The notes below the pieces were generated by a model, which saw only the letters and a list, made by a program, of their open reading frames with translations, was not told the DNA's origin and did no database searches. A DNA stretch of 64,000 bases. Source: Sordariomycetes sp. S80-01Y (lineage: Eukaryota > Ascomycota > Sordariomycetes). A program made the translations under genes and the position numbers. Shown piece after piece: positions 44,227-55,683 of the stretch. The DNA lies in the NCBI GenBank assembly GCA_037042185.1, contig JAXQJY010000033.1:3162001-3226000 (forward strand). Direction: 5' to 3'. Numbering within the stretch: position 1 is the stretch's first letter; every line of letters starts with the position of its first letter.

Positions 44227-46042
44227 TCAATGTTTGGGCGTTGCGTTGACACTGACATATGTTGTGTCGACATACGGAGCCTGCGTCTTTGCAGTCGCCC
44301 GCCTTCTGAAGAGCCTAAGAGTGATTAGCTTTGCCTGATTGGCAAGAATAGGGTAACTTACAGGGCTACAACGACCAGTATGACGAGCGCTGGCACGCCC
44401 AGTCCAACCGAGAGGCCAACAATAAGCTTGTTGCTCACGCCGCCCGTCTCCTGCTCGAAGAAGTCATCACTATCATCACCGGTTGCATCCTCATCTGTGG
44501 GCACAGGTCTCCGGCTTTCCGTGGTGATGCGCTGCGCACCGTCGCCGAACTCCTTGGTTTTGACTACTGTGCCAGTCGTTTCAGGCCACGTTGGCTCGAC
44601 GCCAGACGAGACAGAGGTGACAAAGGTCTCTTCTGTGATCGATTCTACAAGCGTCTCTTTGTCTGCTGGGCAGTGCACGGCACCGGTCTCTCCGCATTGG
44701 ACGGCGGTGTGCGTGACCTCCCGCGACAACGTCGTGGTTGTTAGATCGTCGTCGTCATCTTCTTGTCGCGCTTTGATACCACCTGTCGGCTGAGGAGCAT
44801 AGCGGATGCATTCGTCAGCGAATGTCGTCGGGAACAAGGGCACCTCAGTCTCCGGCTGCGGGCCCCAAGTTCTTTGTCCAACTCCGACATAAGCACCTGC
44901 CGCAGCACCTACAGCGAATTGGAATGAATTCTGGATCCGCAGATCGCAGTCATCTTCGTCGAAGATGGTGAAATTGCTCTTGAAGTCGGCGATGTTTGCG
45001 TAGAGTCTAGTCTCCAGGCCGGCTGCAAACTTCCAATCCTCGGTGCTGAACGGCCCTATGTCCACCTCAGCACCGGGGATGAGGTCTGTTTCGATGGCGA
45101 AGCCAGCGCGCAGAGACAGTTGAAGGACGGCTCGCACGACTGTGCTGCCTGCGACGATTTCGACGGGGAGGAACTCGAATTCCCCGTTTTTGAAGTCGAG
45201 ATGAGTATCCTCCTTGGAAAACATAGCAATCCTGAGCAGAACATCGTCGTCCATTTTAATGTGGAATCCATGCCTGATTTCGAGCTCACTTTCCAAGCTC
45301 AGGATTAGGTCGACCGAGAACACGAATCCTAGAAACAGGTCTTCTCCCAAGTCGACAGCCAACCCTTGCATGTATAACGTCAATTTGTACGTTAACCCTG
45401 CCGAGAAAACCGTACTCAAATCGATATACAGTTCAACGCCGGAGAATTCGAACTCGAGCACAGCACCAGGTAGGGTATCCAGATCGATGTTGAAGTCAAT
45501 TCCCGACGGCGGCGGAACATCAACCTCAAAGTCGCCCCAGTCTATCTCAATCTCGTCGACCCAGGTCTTGATGTCCTCCATGGTGTTTGAGACTTCGTCT
45601 TCAATCTCTTTCATCGTCTCGTTGAGGTTCAGATCACCCTCTAGTTTAAGACGGGCAAATGCATCGCCCTTAATGTAGCATGTGTTGCAAGTGATTTGGA
45701 CACCAGTTGTTGCAGTGAGCGAGGAGTTGCTTTCTTCGCCTTCGGCTTCAGGCTTCTCCAAGAGGTCGGCTTCGGTCTCACTGCGGCAAAGTCAGTAGAG
45801 CCTCTCTCTCAACTAGTTTTCGCTTACTATTTGAAGAGTACCGCCCCGTCGAAGCTCTTGTCTAGAGTCGTGTTTTTCTCAAATTCCCTGTCGTCGGATC
45901 GAGCGATCATATGGAGACGCTCCTTGATTGCAGCGACAGTCCGCAACGAGCCAACATGGTGCTCAACTGCAACTTCGGATGAGGATGTCGGGTGCGCCAA
46001 CAAGGCAGAAGCAGCCGCCAGGTACCACGTCTTGAGGTTCAT
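44227..46042 (-). CDS. Mid2-like cell-surface protein with one membrane helix
   Basis: Exons 46042-45828, 45780-44362 and 44314-44227 give 573 residues. It starts with a signal peptide (MNLKTWYLAAASALLA). A large acidic ectodomain of beta-rich sequence follows (DLNLNETMKEIEDEV, YIDLSTVFSAGLTYKLTLY, FVFSVDLILSLESELEI). Next are a Ser/Thr-rich stalk and the membrane helix NKLIVGLSVGLGVPALVILV. The third exon supplies the basic stop-transfer LLFRRRATAKTQ and a short tail. This topology is like Mid2/Wsc-type wall sensors. The ectodomain is not one I recognise. Both introns are GT-AG and 47 bp long. Confidence 0.72.
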
Positions 46043-46985
46043 CTTAGGCTTTCAAACTGAGTGCTAACGTCCGTCAGAAAGACGACCAACGCTAGCTGCA
46101 GGACATGTCCCATTATATAGCGTCCCGCCAGGGCGGTACTAACGGGCTGGCCCGCGGACAGGACCATTGCGCTGGCTCAAACTCTCCCCACTGGTCCCAG
46201 TAGTTCTCCCTCTCCTCGTGGGGTGGACGGAATGCCTGCATGGGGTCAGGGGGGGTCATCCTACAGCCTTGTCGCGAAACAGAGCTCAGCCCCCGGCCCG
46301 GATGCAGCCCCGATACTATTTCCGCTTCGGATTCTGCAATTTGAACATCAGCTGCCGGCCTCGCCTTCTGTTTACAGTTGAGATTATGCATGTTGGTCGT
46401 GACGCTGCAGGCTGGTTAGGCTGATTGAGGGGCCTCGCTGAAACTTGTTGGTTGGATAAGCTGCAGCTGGCCAAAACTGGTGCAGGCTCGAAACTGGAAG
46501 GATTCAACTTTCGAAGCATTCAAAGGAGGATTTCAGCAAAGTATGACAGGTTGAGGGTGTTGAGAGGATCAGACTGAGGGACTGCCCGTGTAACCCATTA
46601 GGTTCAAGTTCGCTTCCTAAGGTTCCTTGCTCGGTTCTTGCACAAAAGGCATAGCGCTGACCCCCATCCCACTGCAGCAGTTGGTTCGATGCATTTTACA
46701 CTAATAGCATCCTGCATCTAACCAGGCCCAAAATCCAATCTTTCCGTCAGCCTTGAGCAGGGGTTCGCTGTGCCCCTTTACGGCATACTACATGCAAGGT
46801 CATCGGACTTACGAGGTTCGTCTTTATCAAAGCCGATAGCGGATTCAGAATCTGCTGGATTGATCTTGAAGATAATCCGACGACTGACCAAGCGTGGCAG
46901 ATATTCGATATCCGTCAGGATGGGGCTCAGACACATAATCAATTATTGTGTATCGGAGACTAATTATTCCTACAAAGGGCGGATG
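46043..46985. other. Intergenic, 940 bp
   Basis: It holds the promoter of the surface protein and the 3' side of the amidase gene. Short frames at 46113-46519 have no family features. No RNA gene is seen. Confidence 0.4.
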
Positions 46986-48366
46986 TCATGAGCCCTCCAG
47001 GACACTCGATTTCCAGCCGCCTTCGGCATCGAATATACCGCCCACGCTTTTTGCAACGTTCAGCAAGTGTCGATCGTGGTATCTCCCACTAATCAACGAA
47101 ACGCCGATTGGCATATCACCCTCACCTTTGAATCCAGGGACGTTTATAACAGGCACATGGAGCGCCGTCCACATGTTGTTGAAGACCTGGTCCCCGGTGA
47201 ACCCCTGTCCCAGAGGTGCAACATCCGGTACGCTGGGGGCGATGATAGCATCATAACTCTCGGTGATACTGTCAATGACCGGTCTCAGCGAAGCGATGCC
47301 ATCGGAAGCCTCTAATTGAGCCTTCCGAGATATTTTGTGGGTGTTTTGAACCTGGTCGATTAGGTCTTGGTGAAGGTGTTCCTTGCCGATGCGATGCTCG
47401 GGGAGGAAAGTCACTCGCCCTTCGCTGTTCAGGACAGTCCAGTACCACTCCTTCAGGTTATGAAATATTTCTGGTAGGTTGACCTCGTCAACCGTTGCGC
47501 CATGTTGTCGTAGTAAGCGCGCTGCCTCCCCCATTGCTGATCTTGTCCCAGGCCCAGCTTGGTCCCATACCCACGTCCTGACCAGAGCAAACTTGGCGCC
47601 TTTTATCCTGAAGTCCAAGCTCGGTGGGACATCGTCATGGATTGCAAAGACATCAGCCAAGATGTCCAGGTCGTACACTGAGCGGGCGAAGAAGCCCAGC
47701 GTGTCATACATGACTGCTGAAAACTTGACACCCTCACGGCTCAGTGATCCCCACGTTGGCTTGAACGCATATATGCCGTTGAAGGAGCCTGGCCGGATCA
47801 TGCTACCACCAGTCTGGGTACCGAGCGCTACGGGCGCTTGGTAATCCGCAACTGCTGCCGCGGAACCTGACGAAGATCCGCCTGGGGTTCGTGCAGAATC
47901 ATGGGGATTGCAGGTTTTAGGGCCGTATTTCGTTGATGCGAACTCCGTGGTTGTGGTTTTGCCGAGGATGAGGGCGCCTGCAGCCTTAAGAATCTGGATA
48001 CACCCTGCGTCGACTTGAGGCACGCTGTCTTTGTAGATGGCAGAATTATGACGGGTTGGCATTCCTACTATCTGTCAGCGTCAGGGTCTCCATATCTTTG
48101 GGACGACACTACTTGCCCTTTGTCAATATGATATCTTTGACTGCAACAGGAACGCCATGAAGTGGTTCACGCTTTTCTAAGGGTGTTTGGTCCAGCGCTT
48201 TCGCTTGTTCCAGAACCGACTCCAGGTCCAAATGCTCCCATGCTTTGACGGCAGGGTCTCTTAACGATATTCGCGATGAGAGAGATTTGACCCATTGCTC
48301 CGATGTGAGTTTGCCACTCCTTATTTCCGCGAGGGCGCTGCTCGCAGACAGTCTGAAGGGCTCCAT
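46986..48366 (-). CDS. Amidase signature family protein with a GC-AG intron
   Basis: Exons 48366-48117 and 48064-46986 give 442 residues. The triad is K77 (PVAVKDIIL), cis-Ser S147 (PGGSSSGSAAAVAD) and nucleophile S171 (GTQTGGSMIRPG). The 24-residue spacing between the serines is that of the family. The intron donor is GCAAGT. Only this GC donor restores the expected KDIILTKGMPTRHNS, while the overlapping GT shifts the frame. A frame from 48378 begins with TTG, so the ATG at 48366 is chosen. The family hydrolyses amides, but the substrate is not clear. No signal peptide is seen. Confidence 0.85.
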
Positions 48367-49109
48367 AGTCGAGGCCAATTTGTCTTAAGTGAAAGGCAGC
48401 ACTTTTTGGGGGTTTGCGCCGGAAACGAGGTCTGTCTGGCTTGCTTCAATGACAGGAAAGGAGAGAACTATAATACGAAAACGAATCGATGTCGTCTCGC
48501 GCGATAACGTCGCTTGCTTTGTAACTCTGACCAGAAAGTCGCCCTTACTCCAACATTTGGAGATTTGGGGTATTGGATGGAGACGGTGGAGTGGAGAGGC
48601 GACGAGCACACTGCTTCCGGCATCTCGTCTGTCTTTGAGCCGAATCGGCTTTGGCACCTCAGGGCAAATTTTGTTGGAGTCGGACGACAGCCAAGTTGGA
48701 GTGATCCTGCGCCCCGCAAGGGCAGAACAAGGAGTGGCGCCGCTAATGAACGATGGGATCAAAACCATGAATGAACCCAAAGTTGTCACATATTCTTATG
48801 GATGATTGAAATACTTAGTCGAATGCTTGTTTCGCATGTATCCTGACGGGCCTGGTGCCAGACTGTTCAACGGGGATACCCCCATCGCCAGCGACGACCT
48901 TCGAAGCCGAGGTTATATCAACGGCGTACTACGTGAAAGGCGTAATATATCATCAGCGAAGACATGCCCATTACCCAGGTTCAGAAGAGATTGATTCAAA
49001 CTAAATGACTACATCGCCCAAGTCGCCCATTCTCTGCCATGCCTTCCCTAAGCCTAACCCTACAGCGCCACAGACGAAAAGTGAACATAGTTTGAAAGCA
49101 GTCGCACAC
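48367..49109. other. Intergenic, 740 bp
   Basis: This is the upstream region of the amidase gene and the 3' end of MetRS. Overlapping frames at 48389-48805 are open on both strands but lack domain features. Confidence 0.4.
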
Positions 49110-51122
49110 CTAGTTTTGTTTCGTGCGAACGGGCAGGTCCTTCTGGACCTCTGCCGAAGCCGTCGACATGCCGCCTTCAGGCTGCGTAGCCTCGCCGGGC
49201 TCGACGTGCGCCCCGTCAGCCTTCTCCTGAGCCTTTTCACCCTCACTAGGCTTTCCCGGGGTCACCTTATCAGCGACCTTTTCCACCGCTGCCTTGGCCG
49301 CCTCCGCAGCCTTGGCGGCCTTCTTAGCCTTCTTCCTCTCCTTCTCCCTTTCTTTGTCGGCGGCCTTCTTTGCTTTGGCCGCTTCCTCTGCGGCCCTCGA
49401 CTCGGCGCTGCCGCCAAACTTGTCCTTCCACTCCGCTACCTTCTTTTCATCAATGCGGGTGAAGAGGTAAGCGGCTTTGCCAATCTTGTGGCCGCCCTTG
49501 AGAATGTCGGGAGTCCAGGTGTCGGGGATCGAGTCCAGGGTGGTGTTGAGCTGCTTGCAGATACTCTCTGCCGTGCTGGGCATGTACGGTGATGAAATAG
49601 AGGCGAGGAGCTTGCAAAGGTTGAGGGCAAGGCCAACAACCACTCCAGTGCGCTTGGGGTTTTCGGCCAGGTTGGCGTTGTCCAGACGGTATTGAAGCAG
49701 GACGTTGCCCTCGGCGCTGATGTCGCGGATCTTCTTCGCGCCTTCGCGAAGGTGGACATGCTCCAGCAAGTCATTGTACTCCCATAACAGAGTGTTGATC
49801 TTGGTGATCCAGGCAGGGAAGTCGAAGCTGTCGTCGCTGTATGAAGCATCGAATTCGGGGATGACACTGTCGAGCTTTGCGTTGGTGAACTTGACGACTC
49901 GGTTGACGAAGTTGCCGAAGGCGGCTAACAGCTCGCTGTTGTTGGAGGCTGCAAAAGAAGCCCACTCGAACTGAGTGTCGCTGCTCTCAGGTCGGTGAGA
50001 AAGCAGGTAATACCGCCACACTGAAGGGGGGATGCCGATTTCCTCGACTTGGTTGCCAAACACACCAATGCCACGAGACTTTGAGAATTTTCCGTCTTCG
50101 TAGTTGAGATACTCCGTGGTGGAGAGCCTATACAGCTTGGTCCAGTTCTGACCGGTGCCAATCTGGGAAGCAGGGAAGATGATGGAGTGGAACTGAGTGT
50201 TATCTTTGCCCAAAAACTGGTAAAGCTGCACCTGCTCGGGGTTCTTCCACCACTTCTCCCAATCATCGGTGTAATCGGCGGTGATGGAGGGGTAGCCGAT
50301 GCAGGCATCAAACCACACGTAGAAGACCTTGTTCTCGAACCCTTCCAGCGGCACCGGAACACCCCACTTCAGATCTCTTGTGATACTCCTGCCCTCCAAA
50401 CCCATCTTCAACCAAGCCTTGGTGATCTGGATACCGTTATCTGACCACCTTTCCTCGTCAACCGCCTTCTGGAACCACTCCTCAACCTGGGGCTGCAGCT
50501 TGTTCAATGATAGGAACAGATGCTTCGTTTTACGAGGAACAGGCTTGGCGCCATCAACCTTGCATCGTGGGTTGATCAGCTCGAAGGGGTCCAGGAGCGA
50601 GCCACACTTGTCGCACTGGTCGCCGCGCGCATCGTCGTAGCCGCACTCAGGCTTAGGACACGTTCCCTCCACAAATCTATCGGCCAAGAAGGCCTCATGC
50701 TTTTCACAATACGGCTGCTCCGTTGTCCTCTCCTCCAAGAACCCATTCGCGTGCAGCTTCCAGAAGATATCCTGCACAATCTCCGTCTGTTTCGGCGTGC
50801 TCGTCCTTCCAAAGTGATCAAACCCAATCTCAAACCAGTCGTACACTGCCTTGTGCTTCACGTGGAACTCGTCGCAGAGCTGGCGTGGCGTCTGCCCGGT
50901 CTCGAGCGCCTTCGTCTCGGTGGCGGTGCCGTACTCGTCGGTGCCGCAGATGAAGAGGGTGGGACGGTCTCGGAGTTTGCTGTAGCGAGCATAGACATCT
51001 GCGCTGAGAACGGATCCCACGACATTGCCTAGATGGGGGACATTGTTGACGTAGGGAAGGGCGGAGGTGACGAGGGTGTTGCGTTTGCCCTCCTGGGGCA
51101 GAATGGGGTTTTCGACTCCCAT
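49110..51122 (-). CDS. MES1: Cytosolic methionyl-tRNA synthetase
   Basis: An intronless gene of 670 residues from the ATG at 51122. The frame extends to 51164 only with TTG. The Rossmann core shows TSALPYVNNVPHLGNVVGS (HIGH-type motif) and FICGTDEYGTATE. A zinc-knuckle region follows (CPKPECGYDDARGDQCDKCG), then WFDACIGYPSIT and the KMSKS-type loop GKFSKSRGIGVFG. The anticodon-binding helical domain starts near 400. The last 120 residues are Lys/Ala/Glu-rich. Unlike yeast MetRS, there is no N-terminal GST-like domain. It charges tRNA-Met in the cytosol, and no mitochondrial presequence is seen. Confidence 0.95.
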   Translation of the reverse strand: MGVENPILPQEGKRNTLVTSALPYVNNVPHLGNVVGSVLSADVYARYSKLRDRPTLFICGTDEYGTATETKALETGQTPRQLCDEFHVKHKAVYDWFEIGFDHFGRTSTPKQTEIVQDIFWKLHANGFLEERTTEQPYCEKHEAFLADRFVEGTCPKPECGYDDARGDQCDKCGSLLDPFELINPRCKVDGAKPVPRKTKHLFLSLNKLQPQVEEWFQKAVDEERWSDNGIQITKAWLKMGLEGRSITRDLKWGVPVPLEGFENKVFYVWFDACIGYPSITADYTDDWEKWWKNPEQVQLYQFLGKDNTQFHSIIFPASQIGTGQNWTKLYRLSTTEYLNYEDGKFSKSRGIGVFGNQVEEIGIPPSVWRYYLLSHRPESSDTQFEWASFAASNNSELLAAFGNFVNRVVKFTNAKLDSVIPEFDASYSDDSFDFPAWITKINTLLWEYNDLLEHVHLREGAKKIRDISAEGNVLLQYRLDNANLAENPKRTGVVVGLALNLCKLLASISSPYMPSTAESICKQLNTTLDSIPDTWTPDILKGGHKIGKAAYLFTRIDEKKVAEWKDKFGGSAESRAAEEAAKAKKAADKEREKERKKAKKAAKAAEAAKAAVEKVADKVTPGKPSEGEKAQEKADGAHVEPGEATQPEGGMSTASAEVQKDLPVRTKQN

Positions 51123-51502
51123 CGCGGTCTCAGGGAAGAGCTGACTCTCTGTGTAAAATCGCAATGTTCTATGCTCTAGTCGGAAGCAGTCGCAGTTGGC
51201 CCCGTGGTGTGTGTGTGTTTATAGCTGAGGGTTGACGCGCTTTTAGGGGTCGCGAAGGGAGTTGAGTCAGAAGCGTCGACGTCGGAGCTGTTGGAGGGGT
51301 TTGGAGGGGCAACATGAAAAAACGCCCCGCAACATAACCAACGCCTAGTACGCTCTCACTTGGCTTATCGATACATTTTGGGTCACGCGCCTCACATCGG
51401 TCGTCTTTTTCACCTCTCGTACGGCACCTCCTTTGCCGCCCCAGCTTGCGCAATCTCATCCTTGGTTCACTCGGCCGCTCCTGCGTCTCCTACAAGTCGA
51501 CC
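51123..51502. promoter_or_regulatory. Divergent promoter of MetRS and LTO1-like genes
   Basis: There are 380 bp between two outward-facing genes linked to translation. CT-rich stretches precede both starts. Shared control is inference. Confidence 0.45.
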
Positions 51503-51952
51503 ATGACGCAAGAGGATCTCTTCGACGACGTTCTCAACGTCGAAAGCCGTTACTACGATGAAGGCTACAACAACGGGCTGAAAGATGGCGCAAAGCACGG
51601 TCTGGCGGAAGGTCGCGCGTTCGGGCTTCAAAAAGGCTACGAGAAGTTTCTAGAGAGCGGTCGCTTGGCTGGCAAGTCAATGGTTTGGGCAAATCGCCTC
51701 CCCAGCAACAGATCATCAGCCGATGCGGACAAAGATGCGGCGCAATTGCTACCACCATTGCCGAGCAACGCGAGATTGGAAAAGAATATCAGCACACTCC
51801 ACACCCTCGTCGACCCCAAGGTGACTTCAATAGAGAACACAGACGCCGCTGTGCAGGATATCGACGATCGCTTGAAAAAGGCGCAGGGCAAGGAGAGGAT
51901 CATCGACCGAGTCGTGAATGGGACCAAGCAGGATGCACCGAAGACTTCATGA
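51503..51952 (+). CDS. LTO1: LTO1/Yae1-family protein
   Basis: An intronless gene of 149 residues. Its start MTQEDLFDDVLNVESRYYDE leads to the deca-GX3 repeat GYNNGLKDGAKHGLAEGRAF then GLQKGYEKF, the hallmark of Yae1/Lto1. Lto1 with Yae1 recruits the iron-sulfur protein Rli1 (ABCE1) to the cytosolic Fe-S assembly machinery for ribosome biogenesis and recycling. The C-terminal half is helical and charged. It is divergent from MetRS. Confidence 0.88.
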   Translation: MTQEDLFDDVLNVESRYYDEGYNNGLKDGAKHGLAEGRAFGLQKGYEKFLESGRLAGKSMVWANRLPSNRSSADADKDAAQLLPPLPSNARLEKNISTLHTLVDPKVTSIENTDAAVQDIDDRLKKAQGKERIIDRVVNGTKQDAPKTS

Positions 51953-52152
51953 GTGATGATGAGAGAGCATTGGACGGCGTTTAGGCGTTGCAGCCAACGG
52001 GCTTTGTTTGGAACAAATGGAATTTGCATTGTCGATAGGAAATCTATGCCCGCATCCACCGCGTATGTACACTGTCCTGGAACTCTACTTGAACGTCCGG
52101 CAAGGGTACCTATTCATTCGTGAGCGACATCTTCATAACCAATTGGTAGTAC

Positions 52153-52796
52153 TTACCCATCGCCATATGTCTGTTGCTGCTCCTCGTTCAGACCATACTT
52201 GTAAACGTCCCACTGGCCGTCAGGTCGCAGGCTCGTCCCGCTCGGCGTCGGTGGCAGACCACCAACGAAAGTATCCTTCGCCGCAACCTGGGGCTGCTCC
52301 TTGAAGAAGCTCGCCAGGCCCGTCTGTCCCTTCTCCTGGGCCGCAACGAGCTGCTTCTCGCCAGCCTCGCCAATCAGCTCGACCTTGGGCTGCGCAGCAC
52401 TTCCGACACTCAGCAGACCAACCAGGTCACCTTGGCTGACGGTGCTGAGGGCTGGGTAGGAGCGGCGGTTGTCGCGCTTCCAGTATGGGTTGTCGGCGAT
52501 GTCGCCCGCGGGAGCCGTGACGGGGTCATCGTAGGCAGTCGGGTCGTTGGAGCCGGGAGGAGGGTTGCGGTAGTGAGGGTTCAGGGGGACACCGTTTGAG
52601 CGGTTGGGATCGAGGGCGAAGACGCGACGCATGCCTTCCCAGAGGCCGGTGGATTGGACGGTTTGCTTCTGTTTAGGTGGTTAGTGCTGGATTCCGATGG
52701 CTCGTGGCCAGGTGTCGGCAGGACGCGTCGTACCTTGGCAATGTTGACAAGACCACCGGCGGCCTCGGCGGCCTTTGCGACGGATTTGGAGGCCAT
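52153..52796 (-). CDS. NADH:ubiquinone oxidoreductase 21.3 kDa-type subunit
   Basis: Exons 52796-52734 and 52668-52153 give 192 residues. The product starts MASKSVAKAAEAAGGLVNIA and continues KQTVQSTGLWEGMRRVFALD, then NPHYRNPPPG and RRSYPALSTVSQGDLVGLL. This resembles the fungal complex I 21.3 kDa accessory subunit of the mitochondrial inner membrane. That name is from memory, so the family is surer than the exact name. The last codons GDG-TAA overlap a GTAAGT donor, so a third short exon may replace the last residue with a few more (acceptor GAATAG near 52107). Confidence 0.72.
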
Positions 52797-53636
52797 TCTC
52801 GTTGTCGGGCGGAGGGTGAGGGCGTACACACAGGGAGCTCGATCAGTTGAAGGTCGGAGTCGTCACAGATGCTGTTCGGTCGCCCACGGAGGGAATTTGC
52901 CGAAATAGAGCCGACCACCACAAGTTAGAGATCGCATTGACCAATGAGAGCGTTTGCTTTTATAAACTCCAGACAGGAGCCTACCCTAAACCCCTCATGA
53001 ATCTTGGCCTGGTGTTATTTTACAATCTCTTGTCACTCGTTAGACTGGTATTCCTGACTTTGAACTTGGGAGAGAGATATCAATGCCACAGACTCATGAA
53101 GGCTTGAGCCCAAGGATCCAATCTTCGATCTCATGAGATTCGATCCCTCCTCTCGTTACCTTGCGAGTGACTGTTGCAATATTATTCAAGCTCTGAATAA
53201 AGAAAGGTGACAACGCCCTTCATTTCGTGACTCCAATAGTGTCACAAATTTAGGAGATTATGTTTTGCCTGGTAAGGGTATGAGTCCTTTCCCCCAATTC
53301 GCATACAACCATGTCGCTTGTTTAGCGCCTCTGAGCTTTGCCGACTCCTTTTACTGACAATTTTCACCAGAAGACGACGCACGAAATATGCAACCATCTC
53401 ACCAAAAGAAACTCTAGATTGACAAGGATGTACTAATACTACTAGATATATATATCTATGGAACCAAAAGTATTCATATCGATTGCGGACACAGCTGGAA
53501 ACTACTCTAGCCCACTGCTGGCCCAACATCCGGGGCCACAATGCCGCCTATGGAATCACTATCTCAAGGAAAAAATATTTCCTTAAATCCCAGAGCGTTT
53601 CCAAACTCGGAATATACGGGACGTCAGGATCCGATA
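52797..53636. other. Intergenic, 840 bp
   Basis: This is the promoter of the complex I subunit gene and the 3' side of the MFS gene. It is AT-rich in the second half (an atatatatat run near 53443-53453). No gene is seen. Confidence 0.4.
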
Positions 53637-55683
53637 TTATTCCTTCTCATGAGTGGTTGGTTTGCCAACCTCATCTCCCAGGGAGGAAGATTCGAAACGT
53701 TTCATTTTGCTCCGGAATCCAGGCAGAAGTACTCCTCTCTTGTCCACAACCAGTAGACGGTTGTTGTCGCCTTCGTAGATGTGGTCCATCTCCTCCAGTG
53801 TGCGGCCCGCGGTCTCGGGGTAAAATAGCCAGACTATGATGCCGAAGACGATGTTGAGCACGAAGAAGATGATGTAGGTTCTCCAACCAATGTTTGAAAT
53901 AGATATCGGCGCTATCTGAACGATCAGATAATTGAAGATCCAGTCACTGGCGGTGGCGAGAGCGGCGGAATGCGTTCGGTGGCGGAGTGGCATAAATTCA
54001 GCGGCGTAGAGCCACGGGACCGGGAGCCAACCGATGGCAAACACAGCTTCGTAGAGAAAGAAGAAGGCCATAGATACCTTGACCCGAATGGCGGTTGGAT
54101 TCATCTGCAGTATACCAACCTACGGGATGTTAGTGAGCCGCTGTGATCCGCAGATCAGGGGAGACTTTTCATACCAAGAGAAAGCAAATTCCACACACCA
54201 GACTACCCCATATCAGAGGTGGTCGGCGACCCATTCGATCAAGATAAAGTACGGCAATGAAGGAGAAAATCCAATACGCATCGGCACACCCGGCGGCGAT
54301 GTGAAGTGCGGTTCTGCGGTCATACCCGACATCGGTAGTCAATGTGTGAGGCATGTAGTAAACCTATGAAGCGTGGTCTCAGTCGAGCATTCAACCACCT
54401 GGTATGTTCAGAGACACTTACCAGAATGTTGATACCAGCCAGCTGTTGAAAAGCTTGCAGACCTGACATAAACATGTTCAGCTAAGTGCGAATGTGATCG
54501 GAACGTAGCGGTAAAATATCGCTGTGCATTTTCAAACTTACCAATCACCAGAAGGAACCGTCGTCTAATCTTAAGAGGACCATTCTTAAAGATTTCGGTC
54601 CACTTCCACGGTCCATCAGCCTCCTCGAGGGCGATCGCGTCGTCAATTTCGCGTTTCTGTTGGACAACACTCGCATTATGGGGATCCATGTTCTTGCCTT
54701 GGAGTTGGGCGATAATGTCGATTGCTTCACCATGGAAATTATCTATGTGCGATTCGAGTCAGCTATCGCGCATATTGCATGTCGATCTCAAGAGAAGCAC
54801 GTACGCTTGATGAGCCATCGAGAAGACTCAGGAAGATTGTAAACCCAGAAAACCTGAGCCAGGATGAGCAGACCCTGGGCAGCGATAGGAGTTCTCCATT
54901 GCAAAGGACCACTTGTGTATGACAGTGCGATGTTGAAATAGTAGGCAATAACGATACCGAAAGCAATGAGGTTCGCTTGAATGGCAACATGGCGTCCTCG
55001 AGATGTGGGTGGGACGAGCTCTGCCACCCATAGCGGCGTTGTGGCGGTGTTGAATCCGTTACCCCAGCCACTTCGAAGCAACTTGTCAGATAAAAAACCT
55101 CCCGACAATCAATTTAGACTCACCAAACAATACGACCAACGATCATCTGAGGAACACCGAAAGCTGAGGCTTGTAGGGCAGCTCCAATGAACATCAGGAG
55201 AGAACCAAGATATAGACATTTCTTCCGACCCAAGGTTTCTCCAAAGACGAAAACATTCAAAGCTCCAAAAAAGCATCCGATTCTACATCGATATTAGCGA
55301 CTGCTTCTGCAAGATCCTCGGGGTCCTCGCACTCATATATGGCGTTGATGGTCCCCAAGAGGCTTGAGGAGGGATAGTCAAACTGGTGAAGAAAGTCTTC
55401 AGAGGCATTAAGTCCCTGCCAGGGCCAGGGGGTTAGCAAGTCTTTTCACCAATCAGAGGTTTCGGAAGAGGGCTAGACTCACTCCGAGAACTCCCTGATC
55501 ATAACCGAAGAGGAGGAAGCCAATCGAACCAGCAAAAGAGATCTGATGCCTGAGGCTGTCTCCCTGAAGGCCAAAGAAATATTTCTTATTGACAATGTTG
55601 TGGTCAAATGTAGAGTGGTGGGAAGCAGCCGGCTGAGATGTGCTATCGCCGGAATCGTCCGGCTGCTGGCTTGTCTTCGCCAT
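53637..55683 (-). CDS. MFS sugar transporter, eight exons
   Basis: Exons 55683-55483, 55415-55333, 55282-55124, 55070-54805, 54742-54542, 54462-54422, 54363-54175 and 54119-53637 give 540 residues. All introns are GT-AG and the frame closes. The order of motifs is that of the sugar-porter family: GFLLFGYDQGVLGGLNASED, FGETLGRKKCLYLGSLL, NLPESSRWLIKHNFHGEA, GLQAFQQLAGINILVYYMP, DRMGRRPPLIWGS and FYPETAGRTLEEMDHIY. There are about twelve membrane helices. A TATAAGAG box lies about 140 bp before the ATG (55821-55829, minus strand). It is divergent from a Zn2Cys6 regulator and starts a catabolic-looking cluster. Confidence 0.9.

Noticed and set aside
49005-49592. 195-codon plus-strand frame antisense to MetRS
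   Set aside because: It is a mirror of the Lys/Ala/Glu-rich tail codons, rich in Leu and Arg as expected for a shadow.
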